Assembly (NCBI GenBank): GCA_020853395.1
Contig: JADYYY010000015.1
Span: 124,001-188,000, forward strand
Direction of reading: 5' to 3'
Source: Acidobacteriota bacterium
GTDB lineage: Bacteria > Acidobacteriota > Vicinamibacteria > Vicinamibacterales > SCN-69-37
DNA: 64,000 bases
In this document: piece after piece, positions 36,466 through 44,376 of the stretch
Layout: every line of letters starts with the position of its first letter
Position numbering within the stretch: position 1 is the first letter of the stretch
Notes under the pieces: generated by a model
What the model was told of the DNA's origin: nothing
The model's input: only the letters and a program-made list of their open reading frames with translations
Databases searched by the model: none
Made by a program: the position numbers and the translations under genes

Positions 36466-37335
36466 CTACTGATAGAGGGTGCCCGTGTTGACCACCGGCT
36501 CGACGCCGCGCTCGCTGCAGAGCACGACGAGAAGGTTGCTCACCATCGTGGCCTTGCGTTCCTCGTCGAGCTCAACGACACCCTTGCTGCTGATCTCGTT
36601 CAACGCCATCTCGACCATGCCGACGGCGCCCTCGACGATGCGCTGCCGCGCGGCGATCACCGCCGACGCCTGCTGCCGTCGCAGCATGGCGCCTGCGATC
36701 TCCGGCGCGTACGCCAGATGGCTGATCCGGGCTTCGATGACCTCGATGCCGGCCTTCTCCAGCCGGTTCTGGATCTCGTGCCGCAGCCGCTCCGAGATCT
36801 CGTCCACCGAGGATCGCAGCGACAGCTCGCCTTCGCCGTGCGCATCGTACGCGTAGCTCGTGGCGAGGATCCGGACGGCGGCCTCGGACTGCACGTGCAC
36901 GAAGTGCTCGTAGTCGTCCACGTTGAACGATGACTCGTACGTCTCGACGACGCGCCAGACGACGACGGCGGCGATCTCGATCGGGTTGCCGTCGTGATCG
37001 TTCACCTTGAGCTTGCCGCTCTCGAAGTTGCGGATGCGAAGCGACAGGCGGCGTCGGCGCGTGAAGGGATTGACCCACCAGAAGCCTGGCGTGCGGATCG
37101 TGCCGACGTACACGCCGAAGAGCGTGAGCACCCGCGCTTCGTTGGGGTTGACGACCGTCAGGCCCTGAAACGCGATGACGTCGATCACGATCGTGGCCGT
37201 GGCGAGCAGCACACCGCGAAGCGAGCCCTGACCGGCGGCCTCGACGAGGCCATAGACGGCAGTGATGCCGGCCGCGAGCAACAGCGCGACCGCGGTCCAA
37301 CCCGACAACCCACGACGTTCCCGTTCGCGCGCCAT
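36466..37335 (-). CDS. SPFH (stomatin/prohibitin, band 7) domain membrane protein
   Basis: 289 residues. Two N-terminal hydrophobic segments ([19 protein letters not shown] and [20 protein letters not shown]) anchor the protein. The SPFH domain follows: [44 protein letters not shown] and [20 protein letters not shown]. An Ala/Glu-rich coiled coil and a C-terminal [19 protein letters not shown] complete it. The family makes oligomeric scaffolds in membrane microdomains and often controls proteases. It is the first gene of an operon with the RHH and DUF3592 genes. Confidence 0.9.
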   Translation of the reverse strand: MARERERRGLSGWTAVALLLAAGITAVYGLVEAAGQGSLRGVLLATATIVIDVIAFQGLTVVNPNEARVLTLFGVYVGTIRTPGFWWVNPFTRRRRLSLRIRNFESGKLKVNDHDGNPIEIAAVVVWRVVETYESSFNVDDYEHFVHVQSEAAVRILATSYAYDAHGEGELSLRSSVDEISERLRHEIQNRLEKAGIEVIEARISHLAYAPEIAGAMLRRQQASAVIAARQRIVEGAVGMVEMALNEISSKGVVELDEERKATMVSNLLVVLCSERGVEPVVNTGTLYQ

Positions 37336-37346
37336 ATGCCCTCCGT

Positions 37347-37374
37347 GACATCAGAGTGATATCACATCGATATC
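37347..37374 (-). promoter_or_regulatory. Three GAYATC repeats with 11-bp period: candidate RHH operator
   Basis: GACATC (37347), GATATC (37358) and GATATC (37369) start exactly 11 bases apart, 12-39 bases before the SPFH start codon. Tandem short sites one helical turn apart are how ribbon-helix-helix repressors bind, and an RHH gene is second in this operon. GATATC is self-complementary, so either strand can be bound. Confidence 0.5.
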
Positions 37375-37630
37375 CCGGCTCGTCAAGTGCGACGATCCAA
37401 GCGAGATCGGCGGCCAAGCTGGGCTGTACATCGTCAGGCGTCTAGAATTCCGTTCGTGGCTGGTGACGCGCGGGAGGCGGCACGCCGCGATCGTCGGAGG
37501 CGCGCCACCGAGACGCGATCGACGGAAAGCCGAGGAGCGACGTCGCCTCGCGGTCCGCGAGATCGACGAACACGCGCGGGCCGACGCCCGGGTTGTCGGG
37601 CTTCGGCGCCGGGAAGGTGAGACGACCGTC

Positions 37631-38176
37631 ATGCAGGATGAAGTGCGATCGTCATCCGGATTCGACTTGCAGCCGACGTTGGCCGGCGCGCTCGTGGCGT
37701 TGCGCCCGCTCGTGCCACAGGACTTCGACGCGTTGTTCGCCGTCGCGTCGGATCCGCTCGTGTGGGCACAGCATCCGGACAAGTCGCGGTCGACGCCGGA
37801 CGGTTTCCGCCGGTTCTTCGACGTCGCGATCGCCTCGGGAGGCGCGCTGCTCGTCGCCGATCGCGCGACCGGGCAGGTGATTGGGTCGTCGCGGTTCCAC
37901 GGTTACGATCCGGACGCGGACGAGGTCGAGATCGGCTGGACGTTTCTCGCCCGTTCTCGCTGGGGCGGCCGCTACAACGGCGAGATGAAGGCGCTGATGC
38001 TCCGGCACGCCTTCCGGTTCGTGCGGCACGTCGTGTTTCTCGTCGCGCCGGGCAACCTCCGGTCTCAACTGGCGTTGGCGAAGATCGGGGCGGTGCGTGT
38101 CGCGGACCGCTGCGATCCCTCCGGCGCGGCGGTGTACGTCTTTCAGATCGACGCGGGAGACGGCCGGTTCGTCTAG
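37631..38176 (+). CDS. GNAT-family N-acetyltransferase (RimL-like)
   Basis: 181 residues from ATG 37631; the frame extends upstream to 37463, but that part is an Arg-rich shadow. Acetyltransf_3 layout: LVALRPLVPQDFDALFAVA start, GQVIGSSRFHGYDPDADEVEIGWTF split over the central strands, SRWGGRYNGEMKALMLRHAF with the acetyl-CoA loop, and NLRSQLALAKIGAV. It would acetylate an amine on a protein, peptide or small molecule. It is the last chromosomal gene before tRNA-Ser and the island. Confidence 0.8.
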   Translation: MQDEVRSSSGFDLQPTLAGALVALRPLVPQDFDALFAVASDPLVWAQHPDKSRSTPDGFRRFFDVAIASGGALLVADRATGQVIGSSRFHGYDPDADEVEIGWTFLARSRWGGRYNGEMKALMLRHAFRFVRHVVFLVAPGNLRSQLALAKIGAVRVADRCDPSGAAVYVFQIDAGDGRFV

Positions 38177-38332
38177 TCTCAACGATCGCGGCGGGGCCGT
38201 CTCGAGGTCCCAGCCGAGCCTCTCGAGTCATTGCGTCGGGCGCCTGCCGCCAGTCATGACGCGTAACTTCACAATCCTGTCATGTAGACGCAGGCCCGAG
38301 GCACCAGGAGACGATCGAGGCTCTGACGGGAT

Positions 38333-38422
38333 TGGCGGAGAGAGTGGGATTCGAACCCACGGTAGAGTTTCCCCTACACACGCTTTCCAAGCGTGCTCCT
38401 TCAACCACTCGGACATCTCTCC
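38333..38422 (-). tRNA. tRNA-Ser (anticodon GGA), CCA encoded
   Basis: Read on the minus strand from 38422: acceptor GGAGAGA pairs with TCTCTCC (38337-38343), the D-arm follows, then anticodon loop CTTGGAAAG (GGA = Ser, UCC/UCU codons), a long variable arm (TAGGGG...CTCTA), the T-loop GGTTCGAATCC, discriminator G and encoded CCA (38333-38335). The 5' half (38384-38422) is one copy of the 39-bp repeat bounding the genomic island, so the gene was re-formed on integration and its upstream DNA now comes from the island. Confidence 0.95.
38384..38422. repeat. Left attachment repeat (within tRNA-Ser)
   Basis: 39 bases identical to 54247-54285, bounded by a mismatch on each side. It covers the tRNA from the anticodon loop to the 5' end. 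Confidence 0.9.
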
Positions 38423-38641
38423 GTGTCTGTAGAATCAATGGTTTACGGGCGAGTGGCTCAGCCCGAAACCCCGATTGTGATAGAAATTGTGATAAGTCCC
38501 TCAATCTCTGAAGATCACTTACGGGCGTCTCACCCGCTCCGAGACCGCCGGATCCTTCGCCGTTTCGAGTGTGGCTCAGGCGCTGTCGGCCGCCGATACG
38601 GGGCAAACCTGACCAGTATAGCGCCGCTCAGCACGTGGCCG

Positions 38642-38890
38642 GTGGAGCATGATCATGCGCATGCGGTCACGGTCGATATTGACGCTCGGATCCTGCGGCA
38701 AATGAAGGCGATCCGGCAGAAGGAAAGCCGTCCGTTGGGCGCCGTCGTGTCGGCGCTACTGGGCAGAGGCACTCGCCGAGCGGCGTCGGCACGACCCACG
38801 TTGCGCTGGATCTCTCGGCCGATGGAGGCGCTGGTCGACGTCGAGGACAAACCTGCGACCGATGTTGCACTCGACGCCGGTCAGTCATAA
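38642..38890 (+). CDS. Orphan VapB-like antitoxin
   Basis: 82 residues from a GTG at 38642; the frame is open further upstream into the tRNA, but only this part is protein-like. VTVDIDARILRQMKAIRQKE and SRPLGAVVSALLGRG match the strand-helix-helix DNA-binding unit of VapB/CopG-type antitoxins. A toxin-binding tail (LRWISRPMEALVDVEDK) follows. No PIN-domain toxin gene comes after it; the next gene is on the other strand. It may be a leftover of a decayed toxin-antitoxin pair or an anti-addiction antitoxin. The start codon is uncertain (weak ribosome site). Confidence 0.6.
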   Translation: MEHDHAHAVTVDIDARILRQMKAIRQKESRPLGAVVSALLGRGTRRAASARPTLRWISRPMEALVDVEDKPATDVALDAGQS

Positions 38891-38972
38891 GCCGGCTCGC
38901 TCGATGTCAACCGCCGCCATCAACATCCTCGGTGAACAAAACGCAGATCGGCAGGCGCCAGGACGGAGTCGG

Positions 38973-39818
38973 TCAGCGCCGTCGTGTGGGCCAACGCTCG
39001 CGGTGAACGCTGAAATCCGACGGGTCGAGCTCCTTGAGCAACTCGTCGGCTTCCTGGCCACCATTGGCCTCCTTAGCCCAGAGCAGCGTGACGACGGCAC
39101 CATAGCTCGGCAACAAGCGGGACTCCTCCACCAGCGTAGCGTCGGGCTCCGCGCGCTCAAGCCACGCATCGGCCGGCACAGCATGCGCTCCCGTTGGAAC
39201 ATCGACGCCTCGGAACAGGTCCGCGGCGAGTGTACGCGCGTCCAGCGTCTCCCGAAGCCGTAACCAGCTACTGAATTCCTCAGATCGTTTCGCCCATCGC
39301 GTTCGTCCCGCCTCGCTCCAAACAAGTGCCACGGCATATGACGTGAGGCCAACGAAGCGATAGCCGCTCGCCGTCAGTGACGTCTTGAATGCCTCCGCAA
39401 TTCCTTCCACGAGCCCAAGGCTCGGCGTCTTGTCTGCCATGTGGCGCAGTAGGACCGCCGCCGGCATCAGCAACTCCGCGGCGAACGCATTTGCCTCGCG
39501 CTCCTTCTCACGCACGTCTCCGGCCCAGGTCTCGATCACTCCGGAGGTGCACACGCCACAGTTGTCGTGCCCAGGCAGTAGCAAGTGTCCCAGTTCGTGC
39601 GCCACGGTGAACCGTTTTCGGCTGTCCTCGCGAATCGAGTTCTTGACGGCGATTGCCGCTTTCGCCGTCCCCTTGATACGTACAAGCATGCCTTCGCATC
39701 GTTCCAACGGCCGCTCGTGCACAGGCACTCTCAGCGTGGTCGCGATCTGGCGCACGTCCGGGACACCGGCGATTGAGAGCCGGTCGAGCAGCGCTCGGGC
39801 ATAGAACTCTGGAACCAT
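38973..39818 (-). CDS. ImmA/IrrE-family metallopeptidase (COG2856, CapP-like)
   Basis: 281 residues. The zinc motif is HELGH at residues 74-78 in RFTVAHELGHLLLPGH, with a downstream Glu in EREANAFAAELLMPA (about 108) as third ligand. N-terminal helix bundle (FYARALLDRLSIAGVPDVRQ) and a long C-terminal alpha/beta part of unknown function. ImmA/IrrE enzymes cleave DNA-binding repressors. In some CBASS systems the COG2856 peptidase CapP cleaves the repressor CapH to induce the operon. Here the gene is third in a leftward operon with a sigma-70-like gene, divergent from CBASS, and no CapH-like HTH gene is seen. Confidence 0.85.
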   Translation of the reverse strand: MVPEFYARALLDRLSIAGVPDVRQIATTLRVPVHERPLERCEGMLVRIKGTAKAAIAVKNSIREDSRKRFTVAHELGHLLLPGHDNCGVCTSGVIETWAGDVREKEREANAFAAELLMPAAVLLRHMADKTPSLGLVEGIAEAFKTSLTASGYRFVGLTSYAVALVWSEAGRTRWAKRSEEFSSWLRLRETLDARTLAADLFRGVDVPTGAHAVPADAWLERAEPDATLVEESRLLPSYGAVVTLLWAKEANGGQEADELLKELDPSDFSVHRERWPTRRR

Positions 39819-39824
39819 GTGGCT

Positions 39825-40274
39825 TCAGTCAGAGTCCTCTGACATGCGTCGTACCTCATCCTCAAGTTCACGGAGGATCTCTTGGTCCGCATCTGCCAGC
39901 GCACCATCGAGATTCCGAGGAGCCGCCGCGAACTCCACTGGCCCGGACGCTGATCGCGGCCGTTCGAGCAGATCTCGCACCCAAGTGGCCGCAGCCCGCT
40001 GGGCGACCTTGGGGTCAGATGTCGGCAGATGAGGCGGGCGGAGTTGCGAAAGAAGACTGGTGATGTCCGTCGTCACGTCTGCGTTTCTCTCCCAGGCTTT
40101 CGAGCGCATCCCGCTAACCCGCGCGTAGAGTTTCTCCCGGGCTGCTTGGAGGTCAAGCCCTCCCTCGGCGATCGCCGATGTCAACTCGTCCGCTGTCATC
40201 TCCTCGACAGGCCCCAAGAGCCGGTCCAACATCTCGAGCATTGCGTCGGCAGGCTCAGGCGCTTTCTTCTTCAT
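39825..40274 (-). CDS. Unknown 149-residue protein between sigma factor and ImmA/IrrE peptidase
   Basis: Soluble, mostly helical and acidic, with no membrane segment or recognised domain. It opens MKKKAPEPADAMLEMLDRLL, has a central AAREKLYARVSGMRSKAW and ends with an acidic helix (ADADQEILRELEDEVRRM). Its start overlaps the sigma-like stop by 4 bases, and the peptidase gene begins 6 bp after its own stop, so all three are tightly coupled. The position suggests it is the partner of one or both neighbours, possibly an anti-sigma factor cleaved by the peptidase. That role is inference only. Confidence 0.65.
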   Translation of the reverse strand: MKKKAPEPADAMLEMLDRLLGPVEEMTADELTSAIAEGGLDLQAAREKLYARVSGMRSKAWERNADVTTDITSLLSQLRPPHLPTSDPKVAQRAAATWVRDLLERPRSASGPVEFAAAPRNLDGALADADQEILRELEDEVRRMSEDSD

Positions 40275-40831
40275 CGCTGCGCCTCCCCAATGAAGTGAGC
40301 CAATACGACCCTGTTCAACTTTCTGCGCCTTTCGTAGATGTCCCTGACGTCGGCTCTACACAGATCCGCGATCTCTGCTGGCGTGCTGCATCCGAGCTCG
40401 ACGGCATCCACGTACTCGGTCAACTTCTGGTCGTGTTCAACCAGACGGCGCACGTCTTGAAGCAATTGGTTTGCCTTTCGTTGCTCCTCGTCCGAACGGT
40501 CACGCAACCGGGCGTCTTTCTCTGCCTCTTCCGCGGTGAGATCAACGTGAACGTTCCGCTGATGGCTCCTCTTCCTCCGCAGATCGATGAAGTCCCGGAT
40601 CATCGCTCTGCGCAAGAGCGGGAGAAGTTCTCCCTTTTCGGCGCGGTACCGGATCTCGTCACCGCCGAGAACCTTCACGATCGTGTCGCTCACAAGGTCC
40701 TCAGCCGAGAACCCTGTGCCTGATAGGACCGTGTCCCGCCCCATGAGGACTGACAGGCGAAGCGCTTGGACCAGTAGTTTCCTGTAGATGTCCTCCCAAT
40801 CAACGTTCTCGAACGGATCGATCGGCGCCAT
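40271..40831 (-). CDS. Sigma-70-family (ECF-like) RNA polymerase sigma factor
   Basis: 186 residues. The region 2-like helices FSAEDLVSDTIVKVLGGDE and LLPLLRRAMIRDFIDLRRKR hold core-binding and -10 recognition positions. A charged linker follows, then a region 4-like helix-turn-helix STPAEIADLCRADVRDIYER ahead of RRKLNRVV. Size and two-domain layout are those of an ECF/sigma-70-like factor, though diverged. It is the first gene of the leftward operon facing the CBASS genes across 219 bp, so the promoters of both operons are shared or adjacent and it may drive them. Confidence 0.75.
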   Translation of the reverse strand: MAPIDPFENVDWEDIYRKLLVQALRLSVLMGRDTVLSGTGFSAEDLVSDTIVKVLGGDEIRYRAEKGELLPLLRRAMIRDFIDLRRKRSHQRNVHVDLTAEEAEKDARLRDRSDEEQRKANQLLQDVRRLVEHDQKLTEYVDAVELGCSTPAEIADLCRADVRDIYERRRKLNRVVLAHFIGEAQR

Positions 40832-40910
40832 GAAGATTCAGTGCGAATGAGCAAGGCAGAATTTGGAGGACCGAATTCTAGCTGAGGTAGCGCGATTGGT
40901 CGTTCACCCA

Positions 40911-40948
40911 ATTCCCCTAGGGAATCGCCACTATCGCAAACGGTTCCC
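40911..40948. promoter_or_regulatory. Inverted repeats in the divergent sigma-operon/CBASS promoter region
   Basis: ATTCCC (40911-40916) and GGGAAT (40920-40925) form a 6-bp palindrome with spacer CTA. A further GGTTCCC half-site lies at 40942-40948. They sit between the divergent starts at 40831 and 41051 and are candidate binding sites for a regulator of both operons. Confidence 0.4.
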
Positions 40949-41050
40949 AAAATCCGCCTCGCTCGTTCGCAATGGCCTACAGGGGGATCTCGTGCCGGCA
41001 GGCCGCCACGCCACGCTGGTGATGAGCCCGGACGTTAGAGGAGGGCAGGA

Positions 41051-42016
41051 ATGGGCCGACAGCACGTCGACCACAGTGAGATTGCGGCATTCGCTCAGGA
41101 TAGGGTGAACCTCCCAAAGGAGAAGGCGAACGAGTACCGCGCGCAGGCCCGCCGCCTTCGCGAGAAGCTAGAGGGCTACCTTGAACAGCATCCGGATTTC
41201 ACGTTGAAGAAGATGCTGCTCTCGGGGAGTCTCGCCAAGGGGACGGCCCTTCGGTCGCTCAACGACATCGATGTGGCGTGCTACATCAGCGGTGCCGATG
41301 CGCCGAAGGACGTTCAGGCCTTACTGGAGTACCTCGCCGCACGGCTGAGGGCAGCCTTCCCGAACTTCAGCCCGGACCAGGTGAAGCCCCAGACCTACTC
41401 CGTCACCGTGTCCTTCCGGGGCACCGGTCTCGACGTGGACGTTGTGCCGATTCTGTACGACGGCGACCCCCAGTGGTACGGGAACTTGGTCAGCCAGGAC
41501 GACGGCTCGTTCCTGATGACCAACATCCCGCTTCACCTGGACTTCACCGCGAGCAGAAAGCGGGCCCAAGAGCAAGATTTCGCTCAGGTCGCTCGATTGG
41601 TGAAGTTCTGGGCGAAACGCATGAAGCAGGAGCGGGAGGGCTTCCGGTTCAAGTCGTTCATGACTGAGCTGATTCTCGCGAAGCTGTGCGACGACGGGCT
41701 CGACTTCTCGGACTATCCAGAGGCGCTCCAGCATTTCTTCACGTACGTTGCCCGCAGTGGCCTTCGAGAGCAGATCGTGTTCGCAGACTACTACTCGCCT
41801 TCAACGGTTGGCACGCTGGTCGGTGACGTTCGAATTGTAGACCCGGTGAATGCCAAGAACAACGTCGCGCGCCTCTACACACGCGCACAGCGCGACGCAA
41901 TCGTCGACGCGGCTCTGGACGCCGGCGACGCAATCGACGCTGCTCTCTCGGCGCCGACGAAGCAGTTGACGGTCGCGTACTGGCAGAAGGTCTTCGGTTC
42001 CTCTTTTCAAGCGTGA
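41051..42016 (+). CDS. cdnC: CBASS CD-NTase (cGAS/DncV-like cyclic oligonucleotide synthase, CdnC-like)
   Basis: 321 residues from ATG 41051 with AGGAGGG upstream. Polymerase-beta-like nucleotidyltransferase core: GS at residues 59-60 in LLSGSLAKGT, DID at 72-74 in LRSLNDIDVACYI, third acidic ligand at about residue 130 in GLDVDVVPIL, then the OAS1-C-like helical part (ARLVKFWAKRMKQER). All three metal ligands are intact. Combined with HORMA, TRIP13-like and NucC genes, it should make a cyclic trinucleotide (cAAA in the characterised E. coli system) upon phage sensing. It is the first gene of the operon. Confidence 0.9.
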   Translation: MGRQHVDHSEIAAFAQDRVNLPKEKANEYRAQARRLREKLEGYLEQHPDFTLKKMLLSGSLAKGTALRSLNDIDVACYISGADAPKDVQALLEYLAARLRAAFPNFSPDQVKPQTYSVTVSFRGTGLDVDVVPILYDGDPQWYGNLVSQDDGSFLMTNIPLHLDFTASRKRAQEQDFAQVARLVKFWAKRMKQEREGFRFKSFMTELILAKLCDDGLDFSDYPEALQHFFTYVARSGLREQIVFADYYSPSTVGTLVGDVRIVDPVNAKNNVARLYTRAQRDAIVDAALDAGDAIDAALSAPTKQLTVAYWQKVFGSSFQA

Positions 42017-42026
42017 GTCTTCCCTC

Positions 42027-42545
42027 ATGTCCTATAGCTACACCCTCAGCGAGAGCACGACGTTCACCATCACGCACGCGCGGCACATGGCGGCGAAGGT
42101 GGCCACTGATCTGAAGCGCATGCAGCGCTTCTATGACCTGCCGACGGACGCTCAGATTGCGGCGTACGAGACTGAGGCGACAGAGTTCCTCAAGGCCGGC
42201 TACTTGGGCACTGTCACGTACGGCTTTCGGCGCAAGGACAACTGGATCGAGCCGACCTTGCGATACACCGCGCGCGAGCTGGCTGGAGCATCGGCTTCCG
42301 ACGACGACCCCGGGCGAGTGCGCCCTGGGGCCGACATCAGCGGCGCGACGTTCTACAGCTATTTGACCTACAGTGCCGCGTGGGACCGGCTGCCTGAGTC
42401 CGAGCGAGCGGCCTTCCGGGAGGGGTTGCCATTCCAGCGGAGCGGCGCACCAGAGCCCGGTGTGGTTGGCTATTTTGCCAGTGAGCGCACGTACTCGTCT
42501 GGTGGTCGCGCCCTCGACCGTTCGTCTGTTCGGAGTCTGTCGTGA
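42027..42545 (+). CDS. cap7: CBASS bacterial HORMA-domain protein (Cap7-like)
   Basis: 172 residues. The N-terminal pattern YTLSESTTFTITHARHMAAK followed by VATDLKRMQRFY matches bacterial HORMA proteins. These sense phage-derived peptides and, when closed, bind and activate the CD-NTase. The middle has YLGTVTYGFRRKDNWIEPTLRY, and the C-terminal tail should form the safety belt. It lies 10 bp after the CD-NTase stop and its own stop overlaps the TRIP13-like GTG start, an arrangement typical of type III CBASS. A single HORMA gene is present. Confidence 0.85.
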   Translation: MSYSYTLSESTTFTITHARHMAAKVATDLKRMQRFYDLPTDAQIAAYETEATEFLKAGYLGTVTYGFRRKDNWIEPTLRYTARELAGASASDDDPGRVRPGADISGATFYSYLTYSAAWDRLPESERAAFREGLPFQRSGAPEPGVVGYFASERTYSSGGRALDRSSVRSLS

Positions 42546-43486
42546 CCGTAAAGCCCCATATCGATGAACTGTTCGAGCGACGCATCACCTGTCCCGACGT
42601 CGATGTCCAGGCGCGACTGGCGAGGCTTGTCGGCATCGACGAGCAGAAGACCAGACTTGCGAAGAGCCTGGCGTTGCTGGTGAACCCGGGCAGTCTGGAG
42701 GACTGGGCTCGCCGCCATCATCACGAGGTCCGTGCGCTACTGGATTCGGTGTTGCGGAGGCCGCCGCTCGTCGTGCTAGCCGGAGACGTCGGGTCTGGGA
42801 AGACCGAACTCGCTGAGACCATTGGCGATTCAGTCGCCCGGCAAGTGCGGATCGAGATCACTCTGTTGCCATTGAGTCTCTCAACCCGAGGTCAAGGCCG
42901 TGTGGGGGAAATGACGCAGCTGTTGTCAGCGGCGTTCGATTACACGGTGGCCGAGGCTACCAGACTGAAATCTACCTCAGGCCGTGCGCGCGGCGCGGTG
43001 ATCCTGCTGGTCGATGAGGCCGACGCGCTCGCGCAGTCGCGCGAATCGTCCCAAATGCACCACGAGGATCGTGCAGGCGTCAACGCGTTCATCAGAGGCG
43101 TCGACCGGATAGCGAACGCGAGGGTGCCCGCGGCGGTGATCATGTGCACGAACCGGCTGACAGCGCTAGATCCGGCCGTCCGAAGGAGAGCGGCCGACGT
43201 GCTGACCTTCGGACGACCGAACGATGAACAGCGCCGCACGCTGCTGTCGGATGCTCTCAGCGCCGTCGGGTTCAGGCGGCAGGAGCTAGACGCCCTCGTG
43301 GCCGCAACAGGCCCGCGGCGCGGAGGGCCGGAACATGGCTTCACGTTCTCGGACCTGACACAACGGCTGTTGCCGGCGATCGTGCTGGATGCCTATCCTA
43401 CCGGCCCCGTCAGCGCTACCCGCGCTGTCGAAATTGCCAGAGCGATGGCGGCCACTCCACCGTTTCGTGAAGATAACGTCTCATGA
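42542..43486 (+). CDS. cap6: CBASS TRIP13/Pch2-like AAA+ ATPase (Cap6-like)
   Basis: 314 residues from GTG 42542 (GTGA overlap). Walker A GDVGSGKTEL (about 81-90), Walker B ILLVDEADAL (about 154-163), sensor-1 region VIMCTNRLTALDPAVRRRA with the arginine finger. TRIP13-like ATPases unfold the closed HORMA protein to switch CBASS off and prevent unwanted activation. N-terminal residues 1-70 would contact HORMA. The NucC gene begins 11 bp after its stop. Confidence 0.9.
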   Translation: MTVKPHIDELFERRITCPDVDVQARLARLVGIDEQKTRLAKSLALLVNPGSLEDWARRHHHEVRALLDSVLRRPPLVVLAGDVGSGKTELAETIGDSVARQVRIEITLLPLSLSTRGQGRVGEMTQLLSAAFDYTVAEATRLKSTSGRARGAVILLVDEADALAQSRESSQMHHEDRAGVNAFIRGVDRIANARVPAAVIMCTNRLTALDPAVRRRAADVLTFGRPNDEQRRTLLSDALSAVGFRRQELDALVAATGPRRGGPEHGFTFSDLTQRLLPAIVLDAYPTGPVSATRAVEIARAMAATPPFREDNVS

Positions 43487-43496
43487 GGCGCACGCC

Positions 43497-44219
43497 ATGA
43501 TCGAATGGTCCCTGAACAAAATCCTGTCCAATCTCCACGACGACATCGAGCGCCGGCTTGCTACCGTCCGCGATTCCTTCGGGCATTCGACGACCAAGGG
43601 CGACGCCAGCGAGCAGGTGTGGCTGGAACTCTTTCAGCGCTACCTGCCGAAACGCTATCAGGCGGAACGTGCTCACGTCGTCGATAGCAACGGCGCGTTC
43701 AGTCAGCAGATCGACGTCGTCATCTTCGATCGTCAGTACTCGCCCTTCATTTTCGACTTCGCTGGCCAGAAGATCGTTGCCGCCGAGAGCGTCTATGCCA
43801 TCTTCGAGGCGAAGCAACTCGCAACCGCGGCCTACGTTGAGAGCGCCCAGCACAAAGCGCAGAGCGTCCGTCGCCTGCACCGGACAAGTCTGCCCATTCC
43901 GCATGCCGGCGGCACGTACCCGCCCAAGCCGCTGCCTCCTATTCTCGGCGGCCTGTTGACCTTCGAGAGCGACTGGAAGCCCCCGATGGGTGATTCCCTC
44001 CAGGCGGCACTCGAGACCGGGTCGGGTGAGCGCCGTCTCGACATCGGCTGCATTGCCGCGCATGGCACGTTCGGATGCGACGCAACCGGTTGCTACATCG
44101 CCACGCCGAAGGCTAAGGCCGCGACGGCGTTTCTTCTTGAGCTGATCGCCCGCCTCCAGAACAGCGCCACCGTGCCTATGATCGACGTGCGTGCCTACGC
44201 TAAGTGGCTCGCGACGTAA
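43497..44219 (+). CDS. nucC: NucC, cyclic-trinucleotide-activated CBASS endonuclease effector
   Basis: 240 residues from ATG 43497. Restriction-enzyme-type fold with the active site D73 (in FSQQIDVVIFDRQYSPF) and E104-x-K106 (in VYAIFEAK), the same numbering as E. coli NucC as I recall it. Further NucC landmarks: KGDASEQVWLELFQRYLPKR, SVRRLHRTSLPIPHAGGTYP, PILGGLLTFESDW and the terminal VPMIDVRAYAKWL. NucC binds cAAA, assembles from trimers into hexamers and degrades DNA, killing the infected cell. It is the last gene of the operon, followed by a strong terminator. Confidence 0.92.
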   Translation: MIEWSLNKILSNLHDDIERRLATVRDSFGHSTTKGDASEQVWLELFQRYLPKRYQAERAHVVDSNGAFSQQIDVVIFDRQYSPFIFDFAGQKIVAAESVYAIFEAKQLATAAYVESAQHKAQSVRRLHRTSLPIPHAGGTYPPKPLPPILGGLLTFESDWKPPMGDSLQAALETGSGERRLDIGCIAAHGTFGCDATGCYIATPKAKAATAFLLELIARLQNSATVPMIDVRAYAKWLAT

Positions 44220-44269
44220 GGTCAGCAGCATCAAGCCTGCCGCCAGTTGGCTTCAGTCGTTTGGGACGG

Positions 44270-44303
44270 AAGGGCCTGAAATCGTCGATTTCAGGCCCTT
44301 TTT
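44270..44303 (+). terminator. Rho-independent terminator of the CBASS operon
   Basis: 13-bp perfect stem (AAGGGCCTGAAAT 44270-44282 with its complement 44288-44300), 5-base loop CGTCG and a run of five T at 44299-44303, 50 bases after the nucC stop. It is the clearest intrinsic terminator in the window. Confidence 0.85.
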
Positions 44304-44376
44304 GTTTGCCTGGCTGACGTTGGCTGCCGATGGACCACTTCGGAACGGGTTTGGGCACACTGACTGGCCGGAGATC

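Noticed and set aside
43497-44219. Novel nuclease effector (unnamed DUF) for CBASS
   Set aside because: Motifs and residue numbering match NucC throughout, so it is a known effector.
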